A DNA stretch of 64,000 nt from positions 76,735,599 to 76,799,598 of the forward strand of contig OX328130.1 in the NCBI GenBank assembly GCA_946811695.1, read 5' to 3'. How positions within the stretch are numbered: position 1 is the first letter of the stretch; every line of letters starts with the position of its first letter. The stretch is from Gonocerus acuteangulatus. Its lineage: Eukaryota; Arthropoda; Insecta; Hemiptera; Coreidae. Below, in pieces: positions 23,560-34,772 of this stretch. The notes beneath the pieces were generated by a model. The model saw only the letters and a program-made list of their open reading frames with translations. It had not been told where the DNA came from and searched no databases. The translations under genes were made by a program, and so were the position numbers.

Positions 23560-23770
23560 CAGACCACATACATGCGGCTAGAGCGGTTGGAGCACTGCTT
23601 TCACGTCCGCATATATGCGTCTTAGCTGTAAGAGGACTGCTTTTCACGTCCGCATATATGCGTCTTAGCTGTAAGAGGACTGCTTTTCACGCCCGCATAT
23701 ATGCGTCTACAACCGTGTGGGTACTTCTTTTCACTCCCGCATATATGCGTCTACAGCGGTGGGCCACTGC
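23560..23770. repeat. ~43-bp imperfect tandem repeat (about 4 copies)
   Basis: The unit is built on CGCATATATGCGTCT followed by AAGAGGACTGCTTTTCACG. GCATATATGC is itself a palindrome, repeated at each unit. Confidence 0.75.
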
Positions 23771-23814
23771 TTTACACTTTCATGAATATGCCCTGGATGA
23801 GAAAATCCTTTGCT

Positions 23815-23887
23815 GCAGGTGGAGCTCGAACCCTCATCTCCCCCATTAGAATCCAAAGCGTTAGCCACTAGAACACGGAGAGACCGG
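23815..23887 (-). mobile_element. tRNA-like SINE head (family G), reverse strand
   Basis: The reverse complement reads GTGTTCTAGTGGCTAACGC (A box) and GAGGGTTCGAGCTCC (B box), with the same spacing as the copy at 5825. Confidence 0.55.
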
Positions 23888-24274
23888 TTATTAAATCTGT
23901 TTGTCAATCTGTGGTCTGTGTTTGTTTAATTCTGATATAATTATAATTAATGTTCTCAAATGATTCTAAAGCACGAGGCTGGGGAAATTGTATTGTCAGT
24001 TTGTAGTACGTTTTAAACGACCAACAGTGACTTTATAACGAGTGGGTTTGCAATAAATGTGTTTATAGATATATAAACAGATGTTTACATGAATTTCTAT
24101 AATGGTTCATAATAATTTATTAATAATACTACTTGAGAGGGTTCAAATTAGATCAGACGTGCTTCAGGGGTAAGTTTGCTTGGTGTGTACTTTCCGGCGG
24201 TTTGTGGTGTTGCGGGAGATAAAGAAGGATTAGGGAGGAGGGTAGGAGAGTGATGGGGAGTAAAACGGGAGGAC

Positions 24275-24306
24275 GGGAGAGAGAGAGAGAGTGAGAGAGA
24301 GAGAGA

Positions 24307-24356
<50 letters not shown>
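24275..24356. repeat. (GA)n microsatellite
   Basis: About 80 bp of GA with a few GT interruptions. Confidence 0.95.
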
Positions 24357-24358
<2 letters not shown>

Positions 24359-24716
24359 TATATCGATTGAGGACGAGACGCGCCACGCCCAGCATCCTCC
24401 GTCTCTCCCTACCAGAAGCCGAGGAAACGAGGGTGTAATTACAGCCCTATTAGTAGAAACACCGTATTACCACCAACCATCACCGCTATCTTCAACCATT
24501 CCCGCCAAAAGGCGGGGAGCTACAATCGGAGTATCAGCTGATTCAAGACCGAGGTACAGCTGATTGGCCGATAATTATATCTGCAATGGATTATTTAATT
24601 TGCCAAGTGTTGGGTTCGTACCTAGGGTTATTTGAGCGAATGACCCGTAGTAGAATGACACGGAAGGTGTAAAGTGGCAATCTGGCTGACCAGCGTGGGA
24701 CTGTAAGACCACATTT

Positions 24717-24850
24717 AGGGGTGCTCTTACATTGGTCCCGATCCGATCCGATTTCATATCCACTGACTGCCGGAAGGCAAGCAAACACATGCATCTCAAC
24801 GGAGGTGCCTACATTGCTCCCGATCCGAACCGATCACCTCCGATTCTCGG
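24717..24850. mobile_element. GATCCGATCC-type MITE fragment
   Basis: Begins GGGGTGCTCTTACATTGG after TTTA and contains CCCGATCCGATCCGATTTC. It resembles the terminus GGGTGSGTTTACA of the MITE at 49842. Confidence 0.45.
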
Positions 24851-24889
24851 CCGTTCAAACTTATTCTAGACTGATTTTGGACGACCGAC

Positions 24890-25110
24890 GCAAAGTTGCG
24901 CCCTCTACATCTCAACCGATTTATATGGTTTTTTTTTTTAAGATAATAATAACGTTTAACACAACTTTGTCTAGTCACAATTTTTTTTTTTTTTTTTTGT
25001 TTCTCTTGTTTATTAAATTACGTGGAAATATGTTTATAACCTTCTTACTACATTTCTTACAAATTATAATAAATATGAATACTAATGCTTCTCTTATCGT
25101 GGTGTAACAG
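24890..25110. mobile_element. degraded foldback-family fragment
   Basis: CTCAACCGATTTATATGG, ACAACTTTGTCTAGTCAC and CTTGTTTATTAAATTACG correspond in order to words in the left arm of the 5896-6593 element, but heavily diverged. Confidence 0.4.
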
Positions 25111-25179
25111 TTAAAAATTAACTGTTACACTACGATTTATTTTTCGGGACTGATATACTTCCAGAAGATTGATTGGCCT

Positions 25180-25400
25180 CTCAACTCCTCCTTCATTCCT
25201 CCAACATTCAACCTAATCCAAGGTTTCTATGCTTATTAGGTGGTATTTCTTAAATTAATCACTCATTTTCACTTCACTACGAGGTCAATACTGACGGGCT
25301 GTGACTAGATCAGATCGGATCGGGACCTACGTAGGCACTCAAGTCGTCCGCTGTCGGTCAACCGATATCGGATCGGATCGGATCGGGAGAAATAGGGGTA
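25180..25400 (-). mobile_element. inverted copy of the 17300-17530 repeat
   Basis: ATTCAACCTAATCCAAGG, TTAATCACTCATTTTCAC and GATCGGATCGGGACC appear in the reverse order and orientation of the sequence at 17340-17530. Confidence 0.5.
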
Positions 25401-25491
25401 CAATCTAGTTGAAGTCTAAGGTGGCTTGATAACATGGAGGACGATCTACGGTAACTTCCATTCGAAATCACCCAAATTGAATACAATTTGT

Positions 25492-25952
25492 GGGTCTTGT
25501 TTAGAACAGGCCCGCCAGTGATTTTATCTAGTGACAGTTACTTATTGATAAATACAAAAATATGGGTTAAAGGAACATATGATTTATTTAATAAAAACTT
25601 TTTACACATAACCAAAAACATTATCATAACCAACATTCTCTTTTGTTGCATCTATATTTTTTCCTTTCTTCGTAAAATATCATAATGTGGCCTTTTTTAC
25701 AATATCTTTCCTTGGGTAGAATTCCTCTTTCGGCAAAGAAAATCCTGGCTCGTTGCTCTTCTTTGCATAAATCGTAAACATCAAAAATATTCATAGTTTA
25801 ATACTTTTATAACCGCAAATACACAAACAATACTAAATTAAATAGTATTTAAACATGTGTTTTTATTTCTGTATCGATGGTATCAAATTACATAGTAACA
25901 GTTACTAAATATCATTATAAAATCACTGGCGGGCCTGTTCTAAACAAGACCC
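25492..25952. mobile_element. 461-bp TIR element with perfect 8-bp TSD
   Basis: The TIRs are identical for about 36 bp, beginning GGGTCTTGTTTAGAACAGGC. They are flanked by the perfect duplication CAATTTGT (25484-25491 and 25953-25960). No transposase is encoded. Eight-bp TSDs occur in hAT, P and Merlin groups. The GGG start is less typical of hAT, so the superfamily is left open. From 25961 to 26680 I see only AT-rich DNA with poly-T tracts. Confidence 0.85.
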
Positions 25953-26682
25953 CAATTTGTTGCTCGACATTCTTGATTTTCTTAATTTTTTTACCAGCTA
26001 TTCCCCTATCCTAAGTGACTTCAAACCTGCAGTAACAAATTTTTCTGGGTTATAGTTTTTTTTTTTTTTTTTGCCGGCCATTTTGAGTTCGCATTTTACC
26101 TACTTTTTGTCCGAAAACAAGTTTTACGTAAATGTATCTATCTCTCTTAATTTTATAGGTATGAAAACGGAATAAACACTAAAATTATCAGAACGATATG
26201 CTCTTGATTTTTGCTTCTGCGTTGTGTTTTGTAAATAGTATGGAAACTGAGGTAAAAAATCACGAAAATTTATTGAAATTTAACGTAAAACGGGAGTATT
26301 AGAGCTGCAAAATTATTACAAGGAAAAAAGACACCCCTTCATTTTTTTTTTTTTTTTTTTAATTTTTGGTAATCTCCAAATCCCCAGAAGCAACCGAATC
26401 TTTGAATTGAAACAGGACATCTAGCCTTAAAAATCAAACCAAAAAGATTCATGGAAACATTTGTCGGAAGATTGATAGAAGAGCTGTGTGGTTTAGCAAC
26501 CCTATCAATTTGGGCAGCCTCATTTTAAATTTTTAATGAAGTGTTCTTTGCATAGGTGTATTATATGACTACTTTCTGCAGAAGTTTCAAGCTTGAGAAA
26601 AGTTAAATTTCAATCAATTTTCGTGATTTGTTTTCTCCAATTCCACAAACACAATATAGGAACAATGCCGGCAAAAAAAAAA

Positions 26683-27278
26683 AAAAGTCCGTCACGCAGG
26701 AGCTGCATAACTAAGCACTTTCCTCAGAATTTGGGTAGTGTAGACTGCTTTCCAGAACAATTTGCTTAAAATATCCTACATAAATAAAATAAAAACATGA
26801 ATAGTTCTCTTTTAATTTTGTAATGAGTAACTGATCAATTATTAAAATGCTTCCAGAGTTATGTTTACACAACGTACCTACTACACTACGTAATAAATAC
26901 AAAAAATCTCATATTATCGTATTTTGATCTAACGCAGGAACAGGATACAGTCACTCTAGTGGTAGAAAGCGCTCCTTGTGGCGGCTTTGTGAACCTACGT
27001 CTGCGGGCTTTTCTATTGAAATATATTACAAATTAAACCCCCGCTTTCCGATTGACCGATTCAGCTCATTTTTACAACACATCTTTCTCATGTGTTACCC
27101 ACGACGTATACCGCGTTTCGTTACAATACAGCAGAAATTACGACCGGTATGAGTATATTAGGAATTTGGGTCCGGAGTAAACCCCCCCCCCCTTCTAATG
27201 AACCGATTTAGTTTATTTTTACAACACATATTTACCTGTAGATTACCACTACGAATACCGAGTTTCGTCGAAATATAC
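26683..27278 (+). mobile_element. family-B element B1, lacking its 3' end
   Basis: Starts AAAAGTCCGTCACGCAGG, then CTAAGCACTTTCCTCAG. It runs through TACAGTCACTCTAGTGG and the GAACCGATTTAGTTTATTT block, then stops exactly where element B2 begins. The microsatellite and terminal hairpin are absent. Confidence 0.65.
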
Positions 27279-28323
27279 CAAAGTCCGTCACGCAGGAGCT
27301 GCATAACTAAGAACTTTCCTCAGAATTTGGGTAGTGTAGATTGCTTTCCAGAACAATTTGCTTAAAATATCCTACATAAATAAAATAAAAACATGAATAG
27401 TTCTCTTTTAAATTTGTAATGAGTAACTGATCAATTAATAATTTGCTTCCAGAGTTATGTTTACACATGGTACCTATTACACTACGTAATAAATACAAAA
27501 AACCTCATATTATCGTATTTTGATCTAACGCAGGAACAGGATACAGTCACTCTAGTGGTAGAAAGCGCTCCTTGCGGCGGCTTTGTGAACCTACGTCTGA
27601 CGGGCTTTTCTATTGAAATATATTACAAATTGAACCCCCGCTTTCCGATTGACCGATTCAGCTCATTTTTACAACACTTCTTTCTCATGAGTTACCCACG
27701 ACGTATACCGCGTTTCGTTACAATACAGCAGAAATTACGACCGGTATGAGTATATTAAGAATTTGGGACCCCCCCTTCTAATGAACCGATTTAGTTTATT
27801 TTTACAACACATATTTACCTGTAGATTACCACTAAGAATACCGAGTTTCGTCGAAATATACCAAAAATCACGGCTGGTAGTGGCGAATTGGTATTGTGGG
27901 TCCGGAGTAAACCCCCCCCCCCTCCTAATGAACCGATTTAGTTTATTTTTACAACAGTTATTTACCTGTGGATTACCACTACGAATACCGAGTTTCATCG
28001 AAATATACCAAAAATCACGGCTGGTAGTGGCGAATTGGTATTGTGGGTCCGGAGTAAACCCCCCCTTCTAATGAACCGATTTAGTTCATTTTTATATCTC
28101 ACTTTTCTCGCTATATTACCACTACGAATACCGAGTTTCGTTGAAATATAACAAATATTACGGCTGACATAGTCAAATTAGTGTTTTGGGTTCGGGGTAA
28201 ACCCCCCCTTCCGGTGGACCGACTTTGGTGGTTAACGAACTCGTTCAATCGTTTGCTAATTGAATGCTATATACCAAGTTTCGTGACGAAAAAAGAAAAA
28301 CTCTGGCCGCTATTGTGTTAACA

Positions 28324-28409
<86 letters not shown>

Positions 28410-28543
28410 TATATATAAATTTTAACGGGGGTCATTTTCGGTGTCTACTAGGTAGGATCGATAAAGATTTGAAGAAATTTTTCAAAAATTCCGTCATGAG
28501 TCCAACCTCAATAGCTACTTTCCTTCGGAGGAAAGTGCTAAAA
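27279..28543 (+). mobile_element. family-B element B2 (HINE/DINE-1-like)
   Basis: The complete layout is visible: start AAAGTCCGTCACGCAGG with CTAAGAACTTTCCTCAG; internal ~130-bp imperfect repeats (GAACCGATTTAGTTTATTT, ACGAATACCGAGTTTCGT) from about 27775 to 28200; an (AT)n tract at 28327-28407; then TCTACTAGGTAGGATCG, CAACCTCAATAGCTAC and the terminal hairpin TTTCCTTCGGAGGAAA followed by GTGCTAAAA. The 3' AGGAAAGTGCTAA is the inverse of the 5' motif. No coding capacity. Confidence 0.65.
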
Positions 28544-28662
28544 CTATGACCCAGAAAATGTTTTCACTGCAGGTTTGAACTCACCTAGTATTGAGGAACA
28601 ACTGGTAAAAAAAATTAAGAAAATCAAAAATGTCGAGAAACAAATTTTATTGAATTTATGTG

Positions 28663-29745
28663 ATTTCTAATGGATTGTTGACCTTTGTTTATCTCCGACC
28701 AGTCGTCTTCTAGATCTTTAGCTGTAACAAGCGTTACATTATATTTCTAATGGATTGACCTTGGTTTATCTCCGACCAGTCGTCTTCTAGATCTTTAGCT
28801 GTAACAAGCGTTACATTATATTTCTAATGGATTGACCTTTGTTTATCTCCGACCAGTCGTCTTCTAGATCTTTAGCTGTAACAAGCGTTACATTATATTT
28901 CTAATGGATTGACCTTTGTTTATCTCCGACCAGTCGTCTTCTAGATCTTTAGCTGTAACAAGCGTTACATTATATTTCTAATGGATTGACCTTTGTTTAT
29001 CTCCGACCAGTCGTCTTCTAGATCTTTAGCTGTAACAAGCGTTACATTATATTTCTAATGGATTGACCTTTGTTTATCTCCGACCAGTCGTCTTCTAGAT
29101 CTTTAGCTGTAACAAGCGTTACATTATATTTCTAATGGATTGACCTTTGTTTATCTCCGACCAGTCGTCTTCTAGATCTTTAGCTGTAACAAGCGTTACA
29201 TTATATTTCTAATGGATTGACCTTTGTTTATCTCCGACCAGTCGTCTTCTAGATCTTTAGCTGTAACAAGCGTTACATTATATTTCTAATGGATTGACCT
29301 TTGTTTATCTCCGACCAGTCGTCTTCTAGATCTTTAGCTGTAACAAGCGTTACATTATATTTCTAATGGATTGACCTTTGTTTATCTCCGACCAGTCGTC
29401 TTCTAGATCTTTAGCTGTAACAAGCGTTACATTATATTTCTAATGGATTGACCTTTGTTTATCTCCGACCAGTCGTCTTCTAGATCTTTAGCTGTAACAA
29501 GCGTTACATTATATTTCTAATGGATTGACCTTTGTTTATCTCCGACCAGTCGTCTTCTAGATCTTTAGCTGTAACAAGCGTTACATTATATTTCTAATGG
29601 ATTGACCTTTGTTTATCTCCGACCAGTCGTCTTCTAGATCTTTAGCTGTAACAAGCGTTACATTATATTTCTAATGGATTGACCTATGTTTATCTCCGAC
29701 CAGTCGTCTTCTAGATCTTTAGCTGTAACAAGCGTTACATTATAT
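28663..29745. repeat. 77-bp satellite array (~14 units)
   Basis: The period is 77 bp (TTTCTAATGGATTGACC, TATCTCCGACCAGTCG, AGATCTTTAGCTG, AACAAGCGTTACATTA). Units are almost identical, implying recent homogenisation. Between 29746 and 30280 I see no gene; GCGCAACCTCAATGGCTAC near 29933 is a faint family-B end. Confidence 0.95.
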
Positions 29746-30282
29746 TTACTGAACAAAATTTCTAGTGCAAATAAACAAATTATTCGGATTTGATTCCAAA
29801 GATATTGGAATCTGCAACATCCGTTCTGTTTTTTTCTTGGCATTTCGACTGGTGGAAAATTAGCGATCAGTTGATAGGGTTGAAGAAGATTTAAAGACTT
29901 TTATCTGAAAATAAATTCATGGCGCAACCTCAATGGCTACTTGTTCTACAATGAAAAGAATAAAATAAACTGGAGTTAAGAACTACCACGCCCTTACCAG
30001 ACAATAATAATAAAACCTGGTCGCATTAGTTTTCATAAGGTGTGGTCAAATAATAAAAGGAAGGAAATATGTGGAAGAGTTATTATATATATTTCTCACA
30101 TCGGAGATTGGTGATTGGAGAGGAGAGGAAATTGGAGATCAGAATCCAATAAAGAAAGGAGATTATCGGGATCAAAACTAACTCTTCCATATTGGAGTTT
30201 GTAAGTGCTGACGTTCGGGAAGGATACGGTCATTGAATAATTCAAGGAGCATACAATGTCTAGCAGCTCTTTATAGAGGATG

Positions 30283-31010
30283 GATCTCATTGGCTGTAAT
30301 AGATAGGGGTTACAATGACGTCACAGCATCGTTACTTGTGACTAGTTCCAGAACATCAAAGGTATGACTTCTTTGGAGTAATCTTAAGGGAATGTTTCCT
30401 ATTGGCTGGAATATATAGGAGTTACAATGACGTCATAGCATTATTACTTGTGACTAGTTCAGAATCATGAAAGGCATGGCTTCGTTGGAGTAACCTTCAA
30501 GGGAATGTTTCCTATTGGCTGTAATAGACAGTGGATACAATGACGTCATATCATCATTATTTCGGACTAGTTCCAAATCATCAATGGCTGGGCTTCCTTG
30601 GAGAACTACTCTTCAAGTTGAAGTTTCCTATTGGCTGTAATAGATAGGGGTTACAATGACGTCATAGCATCATTACTTGTGACTGGTTCGAGATCATAAA
30701 AGGTACGACTTCTTTGGAGTAATCTTCAAGGGAATGTTTCCTATTGGAAGTAATATATAGGGGTTACAATGACGTCATAGCATTATTACTTGTGACTTGT
30801 TCGAGATCATGAAAGTTATGACTTCTTTGGAGTACTTTTCAAGGTAATGTTTCCTATTGGCTGTATTAGATAGGGGATACAATGACATCATAACATGATT
30901 TCTTAGGACTAGTTCAAAATTATGAAGGCCTTTGGTTTCTTAGAGCACTACTCTTCAAGTTGAAGTTTCCTATTGGCTGTAATAGATAGGGCATACATTG
31001 ACGTTATAAC
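30283..31010. repeat. ~118-bp repeat with a CRE palindrome in most units (~7 copies)
   Basis: Degenerate units share TTTCCTATTGGCTGTAATAG, GGTTACAATGACGTCAT and CATTACTTGTGAC. TGACGTCA, the palindromic cAMP-response-element core, is intact in five units and altered in two (TGACATCA, TGACGTTA). TATTGGCT may be read as an inverted CCAAT-like word. Regulatory activity is not shown. Confidence 0.8.
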
Positions 31011-31106
31011 ATCATTACTTGAGACTAGGTTAGACTAGGTTTGTGTGTGTAGGTATAACATCATTACTTGAGACTAGGTTAGACTAGGTTTGTGTGTGTA
31101 GGTACG
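31003..31106. repeat. ~50-bp direct duplication
   Basis: ATTACTTGAGACTAGG, TTAGACTAGGTTTG and GTGTGTAGGTA are repeated back to back. Confidence 0.85.
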
Positions 31107-31469
31107 CGCGCTTTTGTGTATCTTTGTTTCTATATCTACCAGTAGAAATTACATTAAAAGTAATTTAAGAAAGGAAAATAAAGCAGAATCAATAATAAAT
31201 AATGTAAATAAATGAAATTCAAAAGCTGATCTAACCAATTAAGATATTTAAAAGAAATAAGAAAATCCGTTAATGTCCCTAAGGTTGGCACGCCTTAAAA
31301 AAAATGAAAAAGAAAAAAGGTTATATATAAACAGGAGGAGGAACGACGCCTAAAAATTAATTAAATAAAAATCAAAGAATATTCTTGAGAATTCCGTTCT
31401 GAAATGAGGTATGCAAGCATTATTTAATTATTTACTTAACTCATTCTATTGATAAATTAAGTTAGAGAA

Positions 31470-32215
31470 CTAACAGTCCTGCATAGAGGTACTATTGGAG
31501 ACTGCATAGAGGTAGTGAGTACAATATAGAAAGACCAGTCCTGCATAGAGGTAGTATTACAGACTGCATAGAGGTAGTGAGTACAATAGAGAAAGACCAG
31601 CCCTGCATACAGGTACTATTACAGACTGCATAGAGGTAGTGAGTACAATAGAGAAAGACCAGCCCTGCATAGAGGTACTATTGGAGACTGCATAGAGGTA
31701 GTGAGTACAATAGAGAAAGACCAGTCCTGCATAGAGGTACTATTACAGACTGCATAGAGGTAGTGAGTACAATAGAGAAAGACCAGCCCTGCATACAGGT
31801 ACAATTACAGACTGCATAGAGGTAGTGAGTACAATAGAGAAAGACCAGCCCTGCATAGAGGTACAATTACAGACTGCATAGAGGTAGTGAGTACAATAGA
31901 GAAAGACCAGTCCTGCATAGAGGTACTATTACAGACTGCATAGAGGTAGAGACTACAATAGAGAAAGACCAGTCCTGCATAGAGGTACAATTACAGACTG
32001 CATAGAGGTAGTGAGTACAATAGAGAAAGACCAGTCCTGCATAGAGGTACTATTACAGACTGCATAGAGGTAGAGACTACAATAGAGAAAGACCAGTCCT
32101 GCATAGAGGTACTATTACAGACTGCATAGAGGTAGAGACTACAATAGAGAAAGACCAGTCCTGCATAGAGGTACTATTAGAGACTCCATAGAGGTAGTGA
32201 GTACAATAGAGAAGG
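31470..32215. repeat. 62-bp array (~12 units) with half-unit substructure
   Basis: The unit is CCTGCATAGAGGTACTATT, ACAGACTGCATAGAGGTAG, TGAGTACAATAGAGAAAG. CTGCATAGAGGTA occurs twice per unit, suggesting the unit arose from a shorter repeat. The region from 31107 to 31470 shows no gene. Confidence 0.95.
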
Positions 32216-32483
32216 ATTACAGTTGTATTTGACGTCATAACCTTCTTACGTCACGACTATTTCTCATGTACCATTGTGTATTTAATAGTCGCTACAAACA
32301 TACTTACATAACAATTTAATTCTTCTCTCGTACATTCTGGAAATGACAGTTCTATTCAATGTCCTTTCCTAGTTCTATTGTAATGGACGTAACATTCTCG
32401 CTAAATGTTTGTAAAGATCTCAGAGAAACTGTCAACAGTTAAATACAGACATGTTGAATAAAGCAATTCCCGTTGATCCGTCC

Positions 32484-33266
32484 GGTCGATAATTACAACC
32501 ACCTGTATTGATAATTACAACCACCTGTATTGATAATTACAAACACCTGTATTGATAATTACAACCACCTTTATTGATAATTACAACCACCTTTATTGAT
32601 AATTACAACCACCTTTATTAATAATTACAACCACCTTTATTGATAATTACAACCACCTGTATTGATAATTACAACCACCTGTATTAATAATTACAACCAC
32701 CTGTATTGATAATTACAACCACCTCTATTGATAATTACAACCACCTTTATTGATAATTACAACCACCTTTATCGATAATTACAACCACCTTTATTGATAA
32801 TTACAACCACCTTTATTGATAATTACAACCACCTGTATTGATAATTACAACCACCTGTATTGATAATTACAACCACCTTTATCTATAATTACAACCACCT
32901 TTATTGATAATTACAACCACCTGTATTGATAATTACAACCACCTTTATTGATAATTACAACCACCTTTATTGATAATTACAACCACCTTTATTGATAATT
33001 ACAAGCACCTTTATCTATAATTACAACCACCTTTATTGATAATTACAACCACCTGTATTGATAATTACAACCACCTTTATTGATAATTACAAGCACCTTT
33101 ATCTATAATTACAACCACCTTTATTGATAATTACAACCACCTTTATTGATAATTACAACCACCTTTATTGATAATTACAAGCACCTTTATTGATAATTAA
33201 AACCACCTTTATTGATAATTACAACCACCTTTATTGATAATACAACCACCTTTAATGATAATTACA
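32484..33266. repeat. 22-bp array (~35 units) abutting a LINE 3' end
   Basis: The unit is GATAATTACAACCACCTTTATT, with G/T variants. On the minus strand most units read AATAAAGGTGGTTG and so carry AATAAA. The array starts directly after the 3' untranslated region of the minus-strand LINE whose stop is at 33423, where the repeat first appears in diverged form. Confidence 0.95.
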
Positions 33267-33422
33267 ACAATGTGCTATACATATTTCCAGTAATTTTGCT
33301 GGTTATTGAACAATAGCTTTGTGAGGCATGATGTGGGAATATGTACAATTACAAAACCCACTAGAAGAATAAATTATGAGCATTGCAGATTGTAGGTATG
33401 TTAAAAAAAATTTGTCTCTAGG

Positions 33423-34628
33423 TCACCGCCTCTTCAGTCTTCTATGAGGAGTTTGTGGATTTTGGAACGAGGATAGAGAGTTTATCAAAGGATTTGGATG
33501 GCCAGGGAGATTGGAATGGAACTTCTGATAGACTGATTTGGCCAGGGATTGGATAAAGGGGATATTGAAGTCATTATGACGTGGTAAGGAGCATTGGATA
33601 TTGTTCCAATCATTTTGGATTGCATTGTTTGTATTCTGTAGGAATTGGAAGTTTTAGTGGAACCCCAGAGTTCTAGTCCATAAGTCCATATTGGTCGGAG
33701 TATGGTATTGTATATAAGTCGTTTGTTAGTCAATGATAGTTTCGAGCGTTTGTCCAATAAGCGGGATAAAAGTCTAAAACGTCTTTTCAGTTCCTGTCTT
33801 TTCTGTGTTATGTGTGGCTTCCAAGTTAAGTGTTCGTCTAGTATCAGTCCTAAGTATCTTACTTGCGATTTCTGTGGAATTATAATGTTTTGGAGGGTTA
33901 TTGGTGGGCAGCTTGATTTACGAAGTGTGAATGTTGCATGGCTAGATTTTTCTGCGTTTACTTTGATTCTCCATTTAGTTAGCCATGGTTGAAGTAGGCA
34001 CAGGTGTTCTTGGAGGGAATTGGAAGCAAGAATTGGGTTTTGGTTAACAGTGAGAATAGCAGTGTCATCAGCATACATGTGGATGGATGTTTGGGGATGG
34101 AAAGGGATACCAGACGTATAAGCCAGGAACAATACGGGACTGAAAATTCCACCTTGTGGGACACAGGCACGTTGGGGGAAGATTGGAGATAATGAGGTGT
34201 CATAGGATGTCTGGAAAAAACGGTCAGAGAGATAGGATTTTATTAGTAGGTAATATGTTGAAGGTAGGGTTTCTTTGAGTTTCAACAGCAAGCCCTGGTG
34301 CCACACTCGATCGAAAGCCTGAGCTACGTCAAGGAAAACCCCTGAGCAATATTGCTTATTCTCGAAGGATGAGGATATGGTGGCATTGGTGGAGTGGGAG
34401 TGGCGAAAACCAAACTGGGAAGATGGGATAATAGGATCTAGGAGTGGATAAAGGCGTTTGAGAAGGAGTTTTTCAAGGATTTTGCCCATTATTGGAAGGA
34501 GTGAGATGGGAAGATAGGATGAAGGTTGATGAATAGGTTTACCAGGCTTTGGGATCATCCGGATAGCTGAAATTTTCCAGAGGATAGGGAAATATGTCGT
34601 TCTGAGTACAGCATTATATATGTAAGTT
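33423..34628 (-). pseudogene. reverse transcriptase of host LINE, C-terminal part, frameshifted
   Basis: Encodes the main reverse transcriptase domain of a Jockey-clade LINE ORF2. Visible motifs are MIPKPGKP, FGFRHSHSTNATI, the catalytic FLDVAQAFDRVWH block, VPQGGIFSPVLF and YADDT, then RYLGLILDEHLTW in the thumb region. Near 33565 the frame shifts after NAPYHVIM. The characteristic C terminus (IPFIQSL, HPNPLIN, RRLKRR) is found in the next frame and ends at 33423. The first ~11 residues that seem to precede TYIYNAVL belong to the inserted LINE and are not native. The catalytic aspartates are intact, but the frameshift and split make the copy non-functional. Confidence 0.85.
34617..34628. repeat. 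12-bp target-site duplication, left copy
   Basis: TATATGTAAGTT, identical to 38918-38929 on the far side of the inserted LINE. Confidence 0.9.
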
Positions 34629-34772
34629 GAGAGATCAGCTGTTCTGCTGAGTGTGTTCACTAGGTTCTTTTTTCATTCTGTTTAAAGATTAGTATTGTGC
34701 AACTATTACAAGGTGTATTCGCAAGAATTTGATCCGCTTTGGTGCGGATTAATACCTACTTTAAGAAGAAGT

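Noticed and set aside
28663..33266. CRISPR-like arrays
   Set aside because: These are direct tandem repeats without unique spacers, in a eukaryotic context without cas genes.
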